NCBI GenBank assembly: GCA_018228705.1
Contig: CP073694.1
Coordinates: 2,976,001-3,040,000, forward strand
Origin: Dysosmobacter sp. Marseille-Q4140
GTDB taxonomy: Bacteria; Bacillota; Clostridia; Oscillospirales; Oscillospiraceae
DNA length: 64,000 nucleotides
Direction of reading: 5' to 3'
Within the stretch, counting starts at the first letter, position 1. Every line of letters starts with the position of its first letter. The notes beneath the pieces were generated by a model that did not search any database, was not told where the DNA came from, and worked only from the letters and a program-made list of their open reading frames with translations. The translations under genes and the position numbers were made by a program. Positions 49,855 through 58,467 of this stretch are shown here, in pieces.

Positions 49855-50166
49855 ATGGCTTATTGCAGAAAATGCGGCGCGCAGATCAGCGATTATGCGT
49901 CGGTTTGCCCCGAGTGCGGCGCCGCCCAGAACAGTGCCCCGGATACGCCGCCCGTGGTGGACAACGGCGGCTTTCTGTGGGGACTTCTGGGCTGCTGCAT
50001 CCCCATTGTGGGCCTGATTTTGTTCCTGGTGTGGAAGGACACCAAGCCCCGCACCGCCAAGGCGGCGGGCATTGGCGCCCTGGTGTGCGTGATCGCCTAT
50101 GTACTGCTGTACGTGGTGGCGGCTGTGGCGGGTGTCGGCTCGGCCTTGTTGTATGCCTCTTATTAA
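49855..50166 (+). CDS. Zinc-ribbon membrane protein
   Basis: This 103-residue protein starts with a zinc ribbon (YCRKCGAQISDYASVCPECG, four Cys), followed by a Pro-rich linker and two membrane helices (about 43-58 and 70-95). Such fusions are common in gut Firmicutes and their role is unknown. GGAGAAG precedes ATG 49855. Its stop lies 14 nt inside the next gene, so translation is coupled. Confidence 0.75.
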   Translation: MAYCRKCGAQISDYASVCPECGAAQNSAPDTPPVVDNGGFLWGLLGCCIPIVGLILFLVWKDTKPRTAKAAGIGALVCVIAYVLLYVVAAVAGVGSALLYASY

Positions 50167-50539
50167 GCTGCGGCGCTGGCTGTGGCGGTGGCTGCCGATC
50201 ATCTTCGGCTGCCACTGCCGGCCGGACCGCTCTTTTCATTTCCGGGACGGCACGCCCTTTCCCATCTGTGCCCGGTGCACCGGGGAGCTGGGAGGTATCT
50301 TGACGGCGGCCGCCACTTATTGGCTCGGCCACCCCACGGCTGCGGTGGCCGCTGTGCTGCTGATCCCCATGCTGGCGGACGGCTTTGCCCAGCTGTGCAC
50401 GCCCTATGAGAGCGGCAATTACCGGCGGCTGGTGACGGGGCTCCTCTTCGGCTACGGGCTGACGGTTCTGCTGCTTCTCTCCCTGGGCTGGACCTACCGG
50501 TGGGGATTTGCCTTCGGGCTGCGCCTGCTGGGAAGGTAG
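50153..50539 (+). CDS. DUF2085 membrane protein
   Basis: This 128-residue protein carries the DUF2085 signature GCHCRPDRSFHFRDGTPFPI plus CARCTGELGG, with conserved Cys/His residues that could bind a metal, followed by three membrane helices. The family is of unknown function and often sits in redox or envelope contexts. It overlaps the zinc-ribbon gene by 14 nt. There is no separate Shine-Dalgarno, consistent with coupling. Confidence 0.75.
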   Translation: MPLIKLRRWLWRWLPIIFGCHCRPDRSFHFRDGTPFPICARCTGELGGILTAAATYWLGHPTAAVAAVLLIPMLADGFAQLCTPYESGNYRRLVTGLLFGYGLTVLLLLSLGWTYRWGFAFGLRLLGR

Positions 50540-50592
50540 CGGGAACCTTTTCACGGAAAATGCGCCGATCCATTTGAAAGGGAGGCGTTTTT

Positions 50593-51150
50593 GTGAGACG
50601 GGGACTGTGGGCGCTGGCCGCGCTGCTGTTGCTGACGGCTGCCTGCGCCGCCCCTGCGGAGCAGGGGCCGGAGGAAGCGCGGACGGTGTCGGAGGAAGCT
50701 GCGGAGTCCCCCGCGGGCCAGGACCGGGCCATCGCGGCCTATGAGGGGATCGTGACATCCTTCGGCGGGGCGTACCCGGCGGAGTTCGGAGACGCCTACC
50801 TGGAGGACAATTATCTCTGGGTATGCCTGACGGACGGCTCGGAGCAGATGCAGGAGAAGTACCTGGCCCTGTCGGGCGATCCGGAGATCCTGCGGTTCCG
50901 GAAAGTGGACTACGGCTGTAACGATCTGCGGGCCCTCCAGGACGCCATCGTGGACACGCCGGAGATCGTCTTTGCCAGCGTGGGCGTGGATGTGACGGAG
51001 AACCGGGTGGACGTGGGCATTCCGGACCTGGAGCAGGAGGAACAGACCATGGAGCGGATCCGGGAGCACCTGCCGCCGGAGCTGGCGGAGCGGTTTCCCG
51101 AGGAACTGCCCGTGCAGATCTCTCAGGAGGATTTTGCGACCGTTTCCTGA
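50593..51150 (+). CDS. Hypothetical lipoprotein
   Basis: This 185-residue secreted lipoprotein has a signal peptide and lipobox LTAAC (lipidated C18). The mature part is an acidic alpha/beta domain (LEDNYLWVCLTDGSEQMQEK, FASVGVDVTENRVDVGIPDL) with no recognised family. GTG 50593 follows GGGAGG. It lies 53 nt after the DUF2085 gene and may belong to the same transcript. Confidence 0.7.
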   Translation: MRRGLWALAALLLLTAACAAPAEQGPEEARTVSEEAAESPAGQDRAIAAYEGIVTSFGGAYPAEFGDAYLEDNYLWVCLTDGSEQMQEKYLALSGDPEILRFRKVDYGCNDLRALQDAIVDTPEIVFASVGVDVTENRVDVGIPDLEQEEQTMERIREHLPPELAERFPEELPVQISQEDFATVS

Positions 51151-51197
51151 TAAACAGACGTCCCCCGGCGGACTTTCCGACGGGGGACGCTTTGCGC

Positions 51198-51737
51198 TTA
51201 CAGGTCCACCACCGTTACATCGTGGCCGGTGGCGGGCAGGAACTTGTGGAGCACGTCGGACGTTTTCAGCTTCAGACTGCTGGTGCAGATGCAGGGGTGG
51301 CAGGAAAACCACTCCGCCTCGTAGACCTCCCGCTCCATCAGGAGGCGCACCCGGTGGTCCGTGTCGTTCATGAGGCCCAGCACCGTGGCAGAGCCGGGGG
51401 TGCAGTGCAGCAGCTCCCACAGCTCCTCCTCCGGGGCGAAGGAGAGCCGGGCGGAGCCGATCTGGTGGCTGAGGTCCTTGGTGTGAAAGGGCTTGTCGGG
51501 ACCCATAGCCAGAAGATAAAATTGGGTTTTCTGCCGGTTGCAGAGGAAGAGGTTCTTGCAGATGGGCATACCCAGCACGGCGCTGACGGCGGCGCACTTT
51601 TCCATGTTGTCGGCGGGCTCGCTGGAGACCCGGTCGTAGTCGATGCCAAGGCGCTCCAGGGCGTCGAAAGCGGCGGCCTCCTGGGGCAGCAGCTCCCCCT
51701 CGGGCCGGGTGTTGTGGTACAGCTGTGAGATCTCCAT
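51198..51737 (-). CDS. YbaK/ProXp-like aminoacyl-tRNA deacylase
   Basis: This 179-residue protein is a prolyl-tRNA synthetase-associated (INS/YbaK-type) domain that hydrolyses mischarged tRNAs. The conserved Lys lies in CKNLFLCNRQKTQFYLL. The C-terminal loop reads HPCICTSSLKLK, a variation on the substrate-specificity region. Its specificity (Ala-, Cys- or Thr-tRNA-Pro) is unclear. It starts 4 nt after the murC stop, so the two are co-transcribed. Confidence 0.82.
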   Translation of the reverse strand: MEISQLYHNTRPEGELLPQEAAAFDALERLGIDYDRVSSEPADNMEKCAAVSAVLGMPICKNLFLCNRQKTQFYLLAMGPDKPFHTKDLSHQIGSARLSFAPEEELWELLHCTPGSATVLGLMNDTDHRVRLLMEREVYEAEWFSCHPCICTSSLKLKTSDVLHKFLPATGHDVTVVDL

Positions 51738-51741
51738 GTCT

Positions 51742-53130
51742 TTATTTGTCTCCTTCCAGCAGCTTTTCGCCGGCCCGATAGATGTCCCCGGCGCCCACGG
51801 TCAGCACCAGGTCCCCGGGCCGGACCACTTTCCGCAGTTCCGCCGCCGTCTTGTCCAGGGTAGAGCAGTACACGGAGCCGGGAATTTCCCGGCACAGGTC
51901 GGCGGAGGAGATGCCCAGGGTGTTCTGCTCCCGGGCGGCAAAGATCTCCGCCACGATGGCTACGTCCGCCAGCTTCAGCTCCTCCACGAACCGGTCGAAG
52001 AGCTTGGCGGTGCGGGAGTAGGTGTGGGGCTGGAAGGCCACCACCAGCCGCTTGTACTGGGACAGCTCCCGGCAGGTGGACAGCAGGGCGTGGAGCTCGT
52101 CAGGGTGGTGGGCGTAGTCGTCGTAAATATCGGCGCCGTTCCAGGTGCCCTTGAACTCGAACCGCCGTCCGGCGCCGGTGAAGGCGGCCAGACCCGCCTC
52201 CACGGCGCTGCCGGGCAGGCCCAGCACATACGCGGAGGCCGCCGCGGCCAGGGCGTTGAGGACGTTGTGGTGCCCGTGGACCCGCAGGGCGGCGTGGGCG
52301 TAAGTCTTGCCGCGGATCACGATGTCGAAGGCCGGGAAGCCGTCCTCCTCCCGGAGGTTCACGGCGGTGCAGTCCGCCGGATGGTCCAGGCCGAAGGTCA
52401 GCAGGCGGCGGTCCAGGCCCGCCACGGACTCCATGGCGGAGGCGTTGTCAACGTTGACCACCACGGCTCCGGCGGCGGGCACCAGCTCCGCGAAGGAGCG
52501 GAAGGAGTGCTGGATGTCCTGAAGGTCCTTGAAGAAGTCCAGGTGGTCCTCCTCCACGTTCAAGATCACGGCCACGGTGGGATAGAAGCTCAGAAAGCTG
52601 TTGCAGTACTCGCAGGACTCCAGGATGATGGTGTCCCCCTGGCCCACCCGGTATCCGGAACCCAGCAGGGGCAGCGTGCCGCCGATCATGACGGTGGGGT
52701 CCTGCTCCGCCGCCATGAAGATGTGGGTGCACATGGAGGTGGTGGTGGTCTTGCCGTGGGTGCCCGCCACGCACAGCGCGTTGGGGTAGCGGCGCATGAT
52801 GGCGCCCCAGGCCTGGGCCCGCTCGTAGACGGGGATCTTCCGGGCGATGGCCCCGGCGATCTCGGGATTGCCGTCGTGGACGGCGGCGGTGCGGACCACG
52901 AAGTCGCAGTCCCCCAGGTTCTCGGCGCTGTGGCCGATGGACACGGGGATGCCCAGGGACCGCAGGTGCTGTACCGTGTCGCTCTCGGTCATGTCGGAGC
53001 CCTGGACCTCCAGGCCCATGCCCTTGAGCACCTCCGCCAGAGGGCACATGGAGACGCCGCCGATGCCCACCAGATGGGCCCGCTTACCGGGGACGATGTA
53101 GTCCCGGATGGGATGCGCATTGTTCATCAT
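51742..53130 (-). CDS. murC: UDP-N-acetylmuramate-L-alanine ligase
   Basis: This 462-residue Mur ligase adds L-alanine to UDP-MurNAc in peptidoglycan synthesis. It has the N-terminal GIGGVSMCPLAEVL Rossmann motif, the ATP-binding AGTHGKTTTTSM, the LNVEEDHLDFF Mg site and the C-terminal YDDYAHHPDELHALL signature. AGGAG lies 7 nt before the ATG. It is not in a dcw cluster here but forms a two-gene operon with the deacylase. Confidence 0.96.
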   Translation of the reverse strand: MMNNAHPIRDYIVPGKRAHLVGIGGVSMCPLAEVLKGMGLEVQGSDMTESDTVQHLRSLGIPVSIGHSAENLGDCDFVVRTAAVHDGNPEIAGAIARKIPVYERAQAWGAIMRRYPNALCVAGTHGKTTTTSMCTHIFMAAEQDPTVMIGGTLPLLGSGYRVGQGDTIILESCEYCNSFLSFYPTVAVILNVEEDHLDFFKDLQDIQHSFRSFAELVPAAGAVVVNVDNASAMESVAGLDRRLLTFGLDHPADCTAVNLREEDGFPAFDIVIRGKTYAHAALRVHGHHNVLNALAAAASAYVLGLPGSAVEAGLAAFTGAGRRFEFKGTWNGADIYDDYAHHPDELHALLSTCRELSQYKRLVVAFQPHTYSRTAKLFDRFVEELKLADVAIVAEIFAAREQNTLGISSADLCREIPGSVYCSTLDKTAAELRKVVRPGDLVLTVGAGDIYRAGEKLLEGDK

Positions 53131-53167
53131 GGAAAAACTCCTTACTGTCCGCGGCGCGCCGGGCGCG

Positions 53168-53196
53168 TTGCAAACATGAAAAAATCATTGTATAAT
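53168..53196 (+). promoter_or_regulatory. Promoter of the small membrane protein gene
   Basis: TTGCAA (53168-53173), 17 nt, TATAAT (53191-53196); predicted start near 53203, leaving a leader of about 140 nt. Confidence 0.7.
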
Positions 53197-53342
53197 CGAA
53201 GAAAACCGGGCCGAGGGGGCAAAAAATGCAGTGTCCGGTCCGAACACATTATTATAGTACGGAGACTGCGGAAATGCAACCCGCAAAAAGGGCTGGGTAC
53301 GGTTGGCGCAGATGCCGGCCTGGCGGATAGGGAGGCGGTCAG

Positions 53343-53516
53343 ATGGCGGAGGCTGTGGTCGCGGTTTTGCTGGCGGTGGCTGTATACCTTTTCGTGTCGC
53401 TGACCATTGCTTTTATCCGCGCGCTGTTTTCTGACAGGAAACAGCGCAAAGAGAACTTTAAACATGCGTTTTTTGCGTTTTTCCCGGAGATATTGAACCC
53501 CTTTAACTGGTTCTGA
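53343..53516 (+). CDS. 57-residue small membrane protein
   Basis: ATG 53343 follows GGGAGGCGG and reads a 57-residue protein with one membrane helix (VVAVLLAVAVYLFVSLTIAF), a basic loop (DRKQRKENFK) and an aromatic tail ending FPEILNPFNWF. A good promoter lies upstream. It is followed by cca after 79 nt. No family is recognised, but the start signals and composition argue that it is real. Confidence 0.6.
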   Translation: MAEAVVAVLLAVAVYLFVSLTIAFIRALFSDRKQRKENFKHAFFAFFPEILNPFNWF

Positions 53517-53595
53517 AGAGGACCCTGCTTTCGCGGAGGAGCGGCGGGCACTCCGGCGCCCATCAAAGCCTGAGAGAAAGAGAGGCGGTGCGGAC

Positions 53596-54942
53596 ATGGT
53601 AAAGATCCCGGAACACGCGGCGCAGGTGCTGTCGGCCCTGGAGGGGGCGGGCTTTGGGGCTTGGTGCGTGGGCGGCTGCGTGCGGGACAGCCTCCTGGGC
53701 CGGACGCCCCAGGACTGGGACGTGACCACCGCCGCGGTGCCGGAGCGGGTCCTCGCCATCTTCGGGGACCGGGCTGTGCCCACGGGCCTGGCCCACGGCA
53801 CCGTCACCGTCAGGACCGCCGGCGGAGTGGTGGAGGTAACTACCCTCCGCCGGGACGGGACCTACCGGGACCACCGGCGTCCCCAGTCCGTGACCTTCAC
53901 CGGCTCTTTGGAGGAGGACCTGTGCCGCCGGGACTTCACCGTCAACGCCATGGCTCTGGACCTCCGGGGTGAACTGGCGGACCCCCTGGGCGGCCGGGCG
54001 GACCTGGACGCCGGGCTGCTGCGGTGCGTGGGGGAGCCGGACCGGCGGTTCCGGGAGGACGCGCTGCGGATCCTCCGGGGGGTGCGGTTCGCCGCGGCCC
54101 TGGGCTTTGCGGTGGAGCAGGAGACAGACCGGAGCCTCCGGGCCAACCGGGCCCTGCTGGCCTTGATCGCCCCGGAGCGGATCTGGGCCGAACTGAAAGG
54201 CCTTTTGACCGCCCCCGGTGCGGCGGAGGCCCTGCGGGCGTACCCGGAGGTCATCGGCGTGTTCTGGCCGGAGGTGCTGGACATGGTGGGCTTTCCCCAG
54301 CGCAACCGCCACCACTGCTACGACGTGTGGGAGCACACGCTCCACGCCCTGGCACAGGTGCCGCCGGAGCTGGAGCTGCGGCTGACCATGCTGCTCCACG
54401 ACATCGGAAAGCCCGGTTGCTGCACCATTGACGCCTCCGGCTGCGGCCACTTCAAGGGCCACCCGGCCCGCTCCGCCGCCTTGGCGGAGGAGATGCTCCG
54501 CCGTCTCCGGACGGACAACGCCACCCGGGAGACAGTGGTCCGGCTGGTGGCGTGGCACGACCGGAATATCCCCCGGACCCGGCCCGGCGTGGCGTCGGCC
54601 CTGCGGCAGCTGGGGGAGACGGACCTGCGGCGGCTGCTGCGCATCAAGCGGGCGGACAACCTGGCCCAGGACCCGGCCTACCGGGCCATGCAGGAGCAGG
54701 TCGGAAGGGCGGAAGCCATCCTGGATCATCTGCTGGCCGAGGGAGCCTGCGTGTCCCTAGATCAGCTGGCGGTCCGGGGCGGAGACCTGCTGGCCCTGGG
54801 CCTCTCCGGCCCGGCGGTGGGGGAGACCCTGGAGGCGCTGCTGGACGCGGTGATCGAAGAGCGTCTTCCCAACGACCGCGCCGCCCAGCTGGAGTATGCC
54901 CGCCGCCGCTGCGGGAAAGTCCCAGGCGGAGAAAAATTGTAA
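53596..54942 (+). CDS. cca: CCA tRNA nucleotidyltransferase (with HD domain)
   Basis: This 448-residue class II nucleotidyltransferase adds or repairs the CCA end of tRNAs. The head has AWCVGGCVRDSLLGRTPQDW followed by DVTTAA (metal-binding Asp pair), the neck RRDFTVNAMALD and the ERIWAELKGLL region. A phosphohydrolase HD motif (LLHDIGKP) lies at about 263-272, as in bacterial CCA/poly(A) polymerase fusions. AAAGAGAGGCGG precedes the ATG. Confidence 0.93.
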   Translation: MVKIPEHAAQVLSALEGAGFGAWCVGGCVRDSLLGRTPQDWDVTTAAVPERVLAIFGDRAVPTGLAHGTVTVRTAGGVVEVTTLRRDGTYRDHRRPQSVTFTGSLEEDLCRRDFTVNAMALDLRGELADPLGGRADLDAGLLRCVGEPDRRFREDALRILRGVRFAAALGFAVEQETDRSLRANRALLALIAPERIWAELKGLLTAPGAAEALRAYPEVIGVFWPEVLDMVGFPQRNRHHCYDVWEHTLHALAQVPPELELRLTMLLHDIGKPGCCTIDASGCGHFKGHPARSAALAEEMLRRLRTDNATRETVVRLVAWHDRNIPRTRPGVASALRQLGETDLRRLLRIKRADNLAQDPAYRAMQEQVGRAEAILDHLLAEGACVSLDQLAVRGGDLLALGLSGPAVGETLEALLDAVIEERLPNDRAAQLEYARRRCGKVPGGEKL

Positions 54943-54953
54943 CTGAAATGAAG

Positions 54954-55016
54954 TTGACATAAAGCCGAACCGCCCTTACACTGTTGTCAAACGGTGAAAG
55001 GGCGGTGCTTTTTTTG
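54954..55016 (+). promoter_or_regulatory. Overlapping terminator, promoter and start region
   Basis: ACCGCCCTT (54969-54977) pairs with AAGGGCGGT (54998-55006) and is followed by T7 (55009-55015), forming an intrinsic terminator for cca. In the same DNA, TTGACA (54954-54959), 17 nt and TACACT (54977-54982) form a promoter whose start would fall in the hairpin loop. The right arm also supplies the AAAGGG ribosome-binding site of the next gene. Confidence 0.7.
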
Positions 55017-56159
55017 AACGGAAAGCGGAACGTACAGCTGCTGGCAGCCCTGGCCGTCTGCGGCCTGCTGGCAGGGTGCGCCCCTGCGGGGACGACTTCA
55101 GACGCCCCGGCGGCGGAGCAGACAAAAGCGGAGCCCTGGCGGAGTGCATACAAGGCGTTCCTCACGGAGCTGTGCACTCAGGAGGCGGCGGTGCGGGATA
55201 CAGACCGGCCGGACTACGACCCCAATGCCTACCCCGGCGAGGTGGGGGCTCTGAGCAGCGGCTATGTGCTCTACGACATTGACAAGGACGGCGTTCCGGA
55301 GCTGCTGGTCCGCTTCGGCAACTGCGAGGCGGCCGATCATACGCAGATCTACACCTTCCGGGATGGGGAAATGGCGCTGGCGGGGGACCTGCCCTCCGGC
55401 CACACCAGCTTCTATACCAGCCCCGGTGAGAACGCCATGGTATGGAACTGGGGCCACATGGGCGCACATTATGTGGAGGAGCTGCGTTTGGCGGACGGTA
55501 CACTGGAACAGGAGACCGTGTTCGAAGAGACTCTGACAGACCCGGACGCGGAATATACGGACATGACGGACATCGTCCCCGGCAGCCGGTATCTCTGGGA
55601 GGCCCGTACCACCCTGGGACTTTGGATGCAGGAGGAGACGGGGACCGTCCCGGTGGAGCCCCTGACGCTGCCCATCGACGACTATGGCCGCCAGCGGACG
55701 GCGGAGACGGCCTCGGAGACGGCCCGGGCCGCGATCGAGGCGGTGTTGGCGGGGGAGCGGCCCCTGGTGGGCGTCAGCGCCGACGGCTTTGGCGGCGACA
55801 CCGGGGAGATGGCCCTTGGGGACTACCTGGCCCCTGGCGGCGTGGACCCCTGGGTCGAGAGCCCGCAGACGCTCTCCCGGCTTACCTGGCTGGATGTGGA
55901 CGGCGACGGCTGCACCGACTGTGTACTGGCCCTGACGGACGAGGCGGGCGCGCCGGACCAGTACGTGGTCCTGAGCCTCCAGGGGGAGACGGTTTACGCC
56001 TACTGCGTGAACTATTTTTCCGGCAGCCTGGGGACCGACGGCGTGTTCCGGGACGACTGGGGCAGCGCCTTTGCCCTGTCCTTCCGGGACAGGCAGTGCT
56101 ATCTGTACACCCCGGAGACGGACACCCAGGCTCCTGAGGCGGGCTGGCAGGTATTTTGA
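55014..56159 (+). CDS. Hypothetical lipoprotein
   Basis: This roughly 381-residue protein has a short signal peptide and lipobox LLAGC (NGKRNVQLLAALAVCGLLAG, then C). The mature chain is acidic and contains an EF-hand-like DIDKDGVPELLVRF and a DVDGDGCTDCVLAL segment, so calcium binding is plausible. TTG 55014 is the best start, because AAAGGG lies 11 nt upstream; an upstream TTG at 54984 would fall in the terminator loop. No enzyme motif is seen. Confidence 0.7.
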   Translation: MNGKRNVQLLAALAVCGLLAGCAPAGTTSDAPAAEQTKAEPWRSAYKAFLTELCTQEAAVRDTDRPDYDPNAYPGEVGALSSGYVLYDIDKDGVPELLVRFGNCEAADHTQIYTFRDGEMALAGDLPSGHTSFYTSPGENAMVWNWGHMGAHYVEELRLADGTLEQETVFEETLTDPDAEYTDMTDIVPGSRYLWEARTTLGLWMQEETGTVPVEPLTLPIDDYGRQRTAETASETARAAIEAVLAGERPLVGVSADGFGGDTGEMALGDYLAPGGVDPWVESPQTLSRLTWLDVDGDGCTDCVLALTDEAGAPDQYVVLSLQGETVYAYCVNYFSGSLGTDGVFRDDWGSAFALSFRDRQCYLYTPETDTQAPEAGWQVF

Positions 56160-56167
56160 AAAGGGCG

Positions 56168-56193
56168 CGGCGCCGGGATTTCTCCCGGCGCCG
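56168..56193. terminator. Bidirectional terminator
   Basis: CGGCGCCGGG / CCCGGCGCCG with a 6-nt loop, between convergent genes. Confidence 0.75.
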
Positions 56194-56217
56194 TGTTTTA
56201 TATAGTTGTGGGTTGTC

Positions 56218-56901
56218 TCACACGATCTCCAGCAGTTCCCGCAAGTCGGAGATCTCGTAGTCGATCCGCAGATCCTCCGGCCGGGACTTTCCGCCGGGGT
56301 TGAACCAGCAGCACTGGAGCCCGGCGTTGTTGGCGCCCCGGATGTCCGTAGCCAGGGAGTCCCCGATCACCAGGCTGTTCTCCGCCGTCAGGTCCGGCAG
56401 GCACCGGCGGACATAGTCGTAGTAGGCGGCGCTGGGCTTAGAGGCCCCGGCGTCCTCGGAGATGAAGGCGTCGGTGATATAGCGGGAAAAGACGCTGCCC
56501 TTCAGGCGGCTGCGCTGAACGGAGGCCACGGCGTTGGTGACGATGTACAGCCGGTGGCCCCGCTGGGCCAGGGTCCGGCAGACCTCCTCCGCGTGGGGCA
56601 GGGGGTAGACGCCCTCCCCCAGGGCGGAGAGATAGTCGGCGTTGCACCGGGCCGGGTCCTCGGCAGAGCCCAGGGCCCGGAGAAAGCGGACGTACCGCTC
56701 CAGCGTCACGAACTCCTTGGTGACTTCCCCTCGGTCGAAGGCGGTCCACAGCTCCAGGTTGATCTCGTGATAGATCTGATAGACCTCCGGCGTGTCGGGG
56801 ATGCCGTGCCGGGCACACATGATGGAGAAGGCCCGGGCGGAGGCCCGGGGAAAATCAAATAAGGTGTCGTCGGCGTCGAAGAGCAGGTAGGGATACTTCA
56901 T
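56218..56901 (-). CDS. yjjG: YjjG-type pyrimidine nucleotidase (HAD superfamily)
   Basis: This 227-residue HAD phosphatase dephosphorylates modified or non-canonical pyrimidine nucleotides. Motif I is FDADDTLFD (nucleophile D9, acid D11), motif II YIVTNAV, motif III lysine in DAGASKPSAAYYDYV and motif IV VIGDSLATDIRGANNAG. A four-helix cap (about 18-95) gives the subfamily. Leftward, monocistronic. Confidence 0.88.
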   Translation of the reverse strand: MKYPYLLFDADDTLFDFPRASARAFSIMCARHGIPDTPEVYQIYHEINLELWTAFDRGEVTKEFVTLERYVRFLRALGSAEDPARCNADYLSALGEGVYPLPHAEEVCRTLAQRGHRLYIVTNAVASVQRSRLKGSVFSRYITDAFISEDAGASKPSAAYYDYVRRCLPDLTAENSLVIGDSLATDIRGANNAGLQCCWFNPGGKSRPEDLRIDYEISDLRELLEIV

Positions 56902-56967
56902 GGCTGGGTGTCCTTTCGGGGTGATTTGTCAAGTTTATCCTACCACAATGATCCGCGCCTGGCAATC

Positions 56968-56994
56968 ACCTCCGCGGCCCTCCCGCCATAACAT
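56968..56994 (+). promoter_or_regulatory. Possible sigma-K-like promoter of dpaAB
   Basis: ACC (56968-56970), 16 nt, CATAACAT (56987-56994) partly matches the ACC/CATANNNTA sigma-K consensus. The -10 end deviates, so support is weak; the spore gene context is the main argument. Confidence 0.3.
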
Positions 56995-57014
56995 GGTGCG
57001 AGGGGGAATGCCGG

Positions 57015-57863
57015 ATGAACAAGACCTTTGGAGTGATCGGCGGAGACCGGCGGCAGGCGGAGCTGGTGCGGCTGCTGGAAGCGGACGGACATACCGTTTT
57101 TACTTATGGCGTCGGCGGCGCCGGCACGGGGCCGGAGGCCCTGGACCGGGCCGTGTCGGCGGAGACGGTGATCCTGCCCCTGCCGCTGTGCCGGGGGGAC
57201 GGGGTCCTCAACTGTGAGGACGCGCCCATGCCCACCGCGGACCTGTTCCGGCGGTTCCGCCGGGGACAGCTGCTGCTGGCCGGGCAGGTGAAGCCTCAGC
57301 AGCGGCGGGAGGCGGAGGAGCGGGGGCTCCGGCTGGAGGACTACTTCCTCCGGGAGGAGCTGACCGTGGCCAACGCCGCCGCCACGGCAGAGGCCGCCGT
57401 CCAGGTGTCCATGGAGCGATTGGACCGGACGCTGCTGGGCTTGGACTGCCTGGTGCTGGGGTTCGGCCGCATCGGAAAGCTCCTGAGCCACCGGCTCCAC
57501 GGCCTGGGCGCCCATGTGACTGCCACCGCCCGCAGGCCCGGGGACCTGGCCTGGATTCGGGCCTACGGCTGGCGGGCCCTGGAGACCGGGGACCTGGATG
57601 GCCGTCTGGAGGCTTTCGGCGCGGTGTTCAACACGGTCCCCTCCCCGGTCCTGGACGGACCGCTGCTGCGTCAGCTGCCCGGGGACTGCCTGTGCGTGGA
57701 TCTGGCCTCGGTCCCGGGGATCGACCAGACCGCCGCGGCGGCCCTGGGGCTGCCATGGGTGTGGGCCCGCTCCCTGCCGGGACGGCTGGTGCCCCGCACC
57801 GCGGCGGCGGTCATCCGGGACGCGGTCTATTACATGATGGAAGAACGAGGTGACTCAGTGTGA
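57015..57863 (+). CDS. dpaA: Dipicolinate synthase subunit A
   Basis: This 282-residue protein of the SpoVFA family makes dipicolinic acid, the spore-core chelator, from dihydrodipicolinate in the mother cell. It has an N-terminal GVIGGDRRQAELVRLLEADG fold and a Rossmann domain with CLVLGFGRIGKLLSHRLHGL. It ends with the DLASVPGIDQTAAAALGL segment. Its stop overlaps the dpaB start (GTGTGA), so the subunits are coupled. Confidence 0.92.
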   Translation: MNKTFGVIGGDRRQAELVRLLEADGHTVFTYGVGGAGTGPEALDRAVSAETVILPLPLCRGDGVLNCEDAPMPTADLFRRFRRGQLLLAGQVKPQQRREAEERGLRLEDYFLREELTVANAAATAEAAVQVSMERLDRTLLGLDCLVLGFGRIGKLLSHRLHGLGAHVTATARRPGDLAWIRAYGWRALETGDLDGRLEAFGAVFNTVPSPVLDGPLLRQLPGDCLCVDLASVPGIDQTAAAALGLPWVWARSLPGRLVPRTAAAVIRDAVYYMMEERGDSV

Positions 57864-58435
57864 GAAAAGAACGGGTCGGATTTGCGCTGTGCGGTTCCTT
57901 CTGCACCCACGCCCAGGTCCTGGAGGCCCTGGAGCAGATGACGGAACTCTATGAGACGGTGATCCCCATCGCCTCGGAGCTGACCGCCTTCACCGACACC
58001 CGCTTCGGCACCTCCGACGCCCTGATGGAGCGCCTGGAGGATCTGACGGGGCAGGAGGTCCTGTGCGACATCCCCGCTGTGGAGCCCATCGGCCCCAAGG
58101 GGCTGCTGGATGTGCTGGTGATCGCGCCGGCCACCGGCAACACCATTGCCAAGCTGGCGGCGGGCATCACCGACACCGCCGTCACCATGGCGGCCAAGGC
58201 CCACCTGCGCAACGGCCGGCCGGTGGTGATCGCCATGGCCAGCAACGACGGTCTGGCGGCCGGAGCCCGGAACATCGGGGAGCTGCTGGTGCGCAAGAAC
58301 TACTACTTCGTGCCCTTCGGCCAGGACAATGCCCAGGCGAAGCCCAGCTCTCTGGTGGCGGACTTTTCCAAGATCCCGGAGACGGTGGATGCCGCCCTCC
58401 GGGGCGAGCAGATCCAGCCGGTGCTGCTGCGGTGA
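57860..58435 (+). CDS. dpaB: Dipicolinate synthase subunit B (flavoprotein)
   Basis: This 191-residue flavoprotein-family protein (SpoVFB) is the partner of DpaA. It has GFALCGSFCTHAQVLEAL, the conserved IAPATGNTIAKLAAGITDTA and YYFVPFGQDNAQAKPSSLVA. It starts at GTG 57860 overlapping dpaA. The pair shows that the organism can form endospores. Confidence 0.94.
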   Translation: MRKERVGFALCGSFCTHAQVLEALEQMTELYETVIPIASELTAFTDTRFGTSDALMERLEDLTGQEVLCDIPAVEPIGPKGLLDVLVIAPATGNTIAKLAAGITDTAVTMAAKAHLRNGRPVVIAMASNDGLAAGARNIGELLVRKNYYFVPFGQDNAQAKPSSLVADFSKIPETVDAALRGEQIQPVLLR

Positions 58436-58438
58436 GAG

Positions 58439-58467
58439 AAGCGGGAGGGAGGTCCCTCCCGCTTTTT
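58439..58467 (+). terminator. dpaAB terminator
   Basis: AAGCGGGAGGGA / TCCCTCCCGCTT with T5. Confidence 0.82.
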
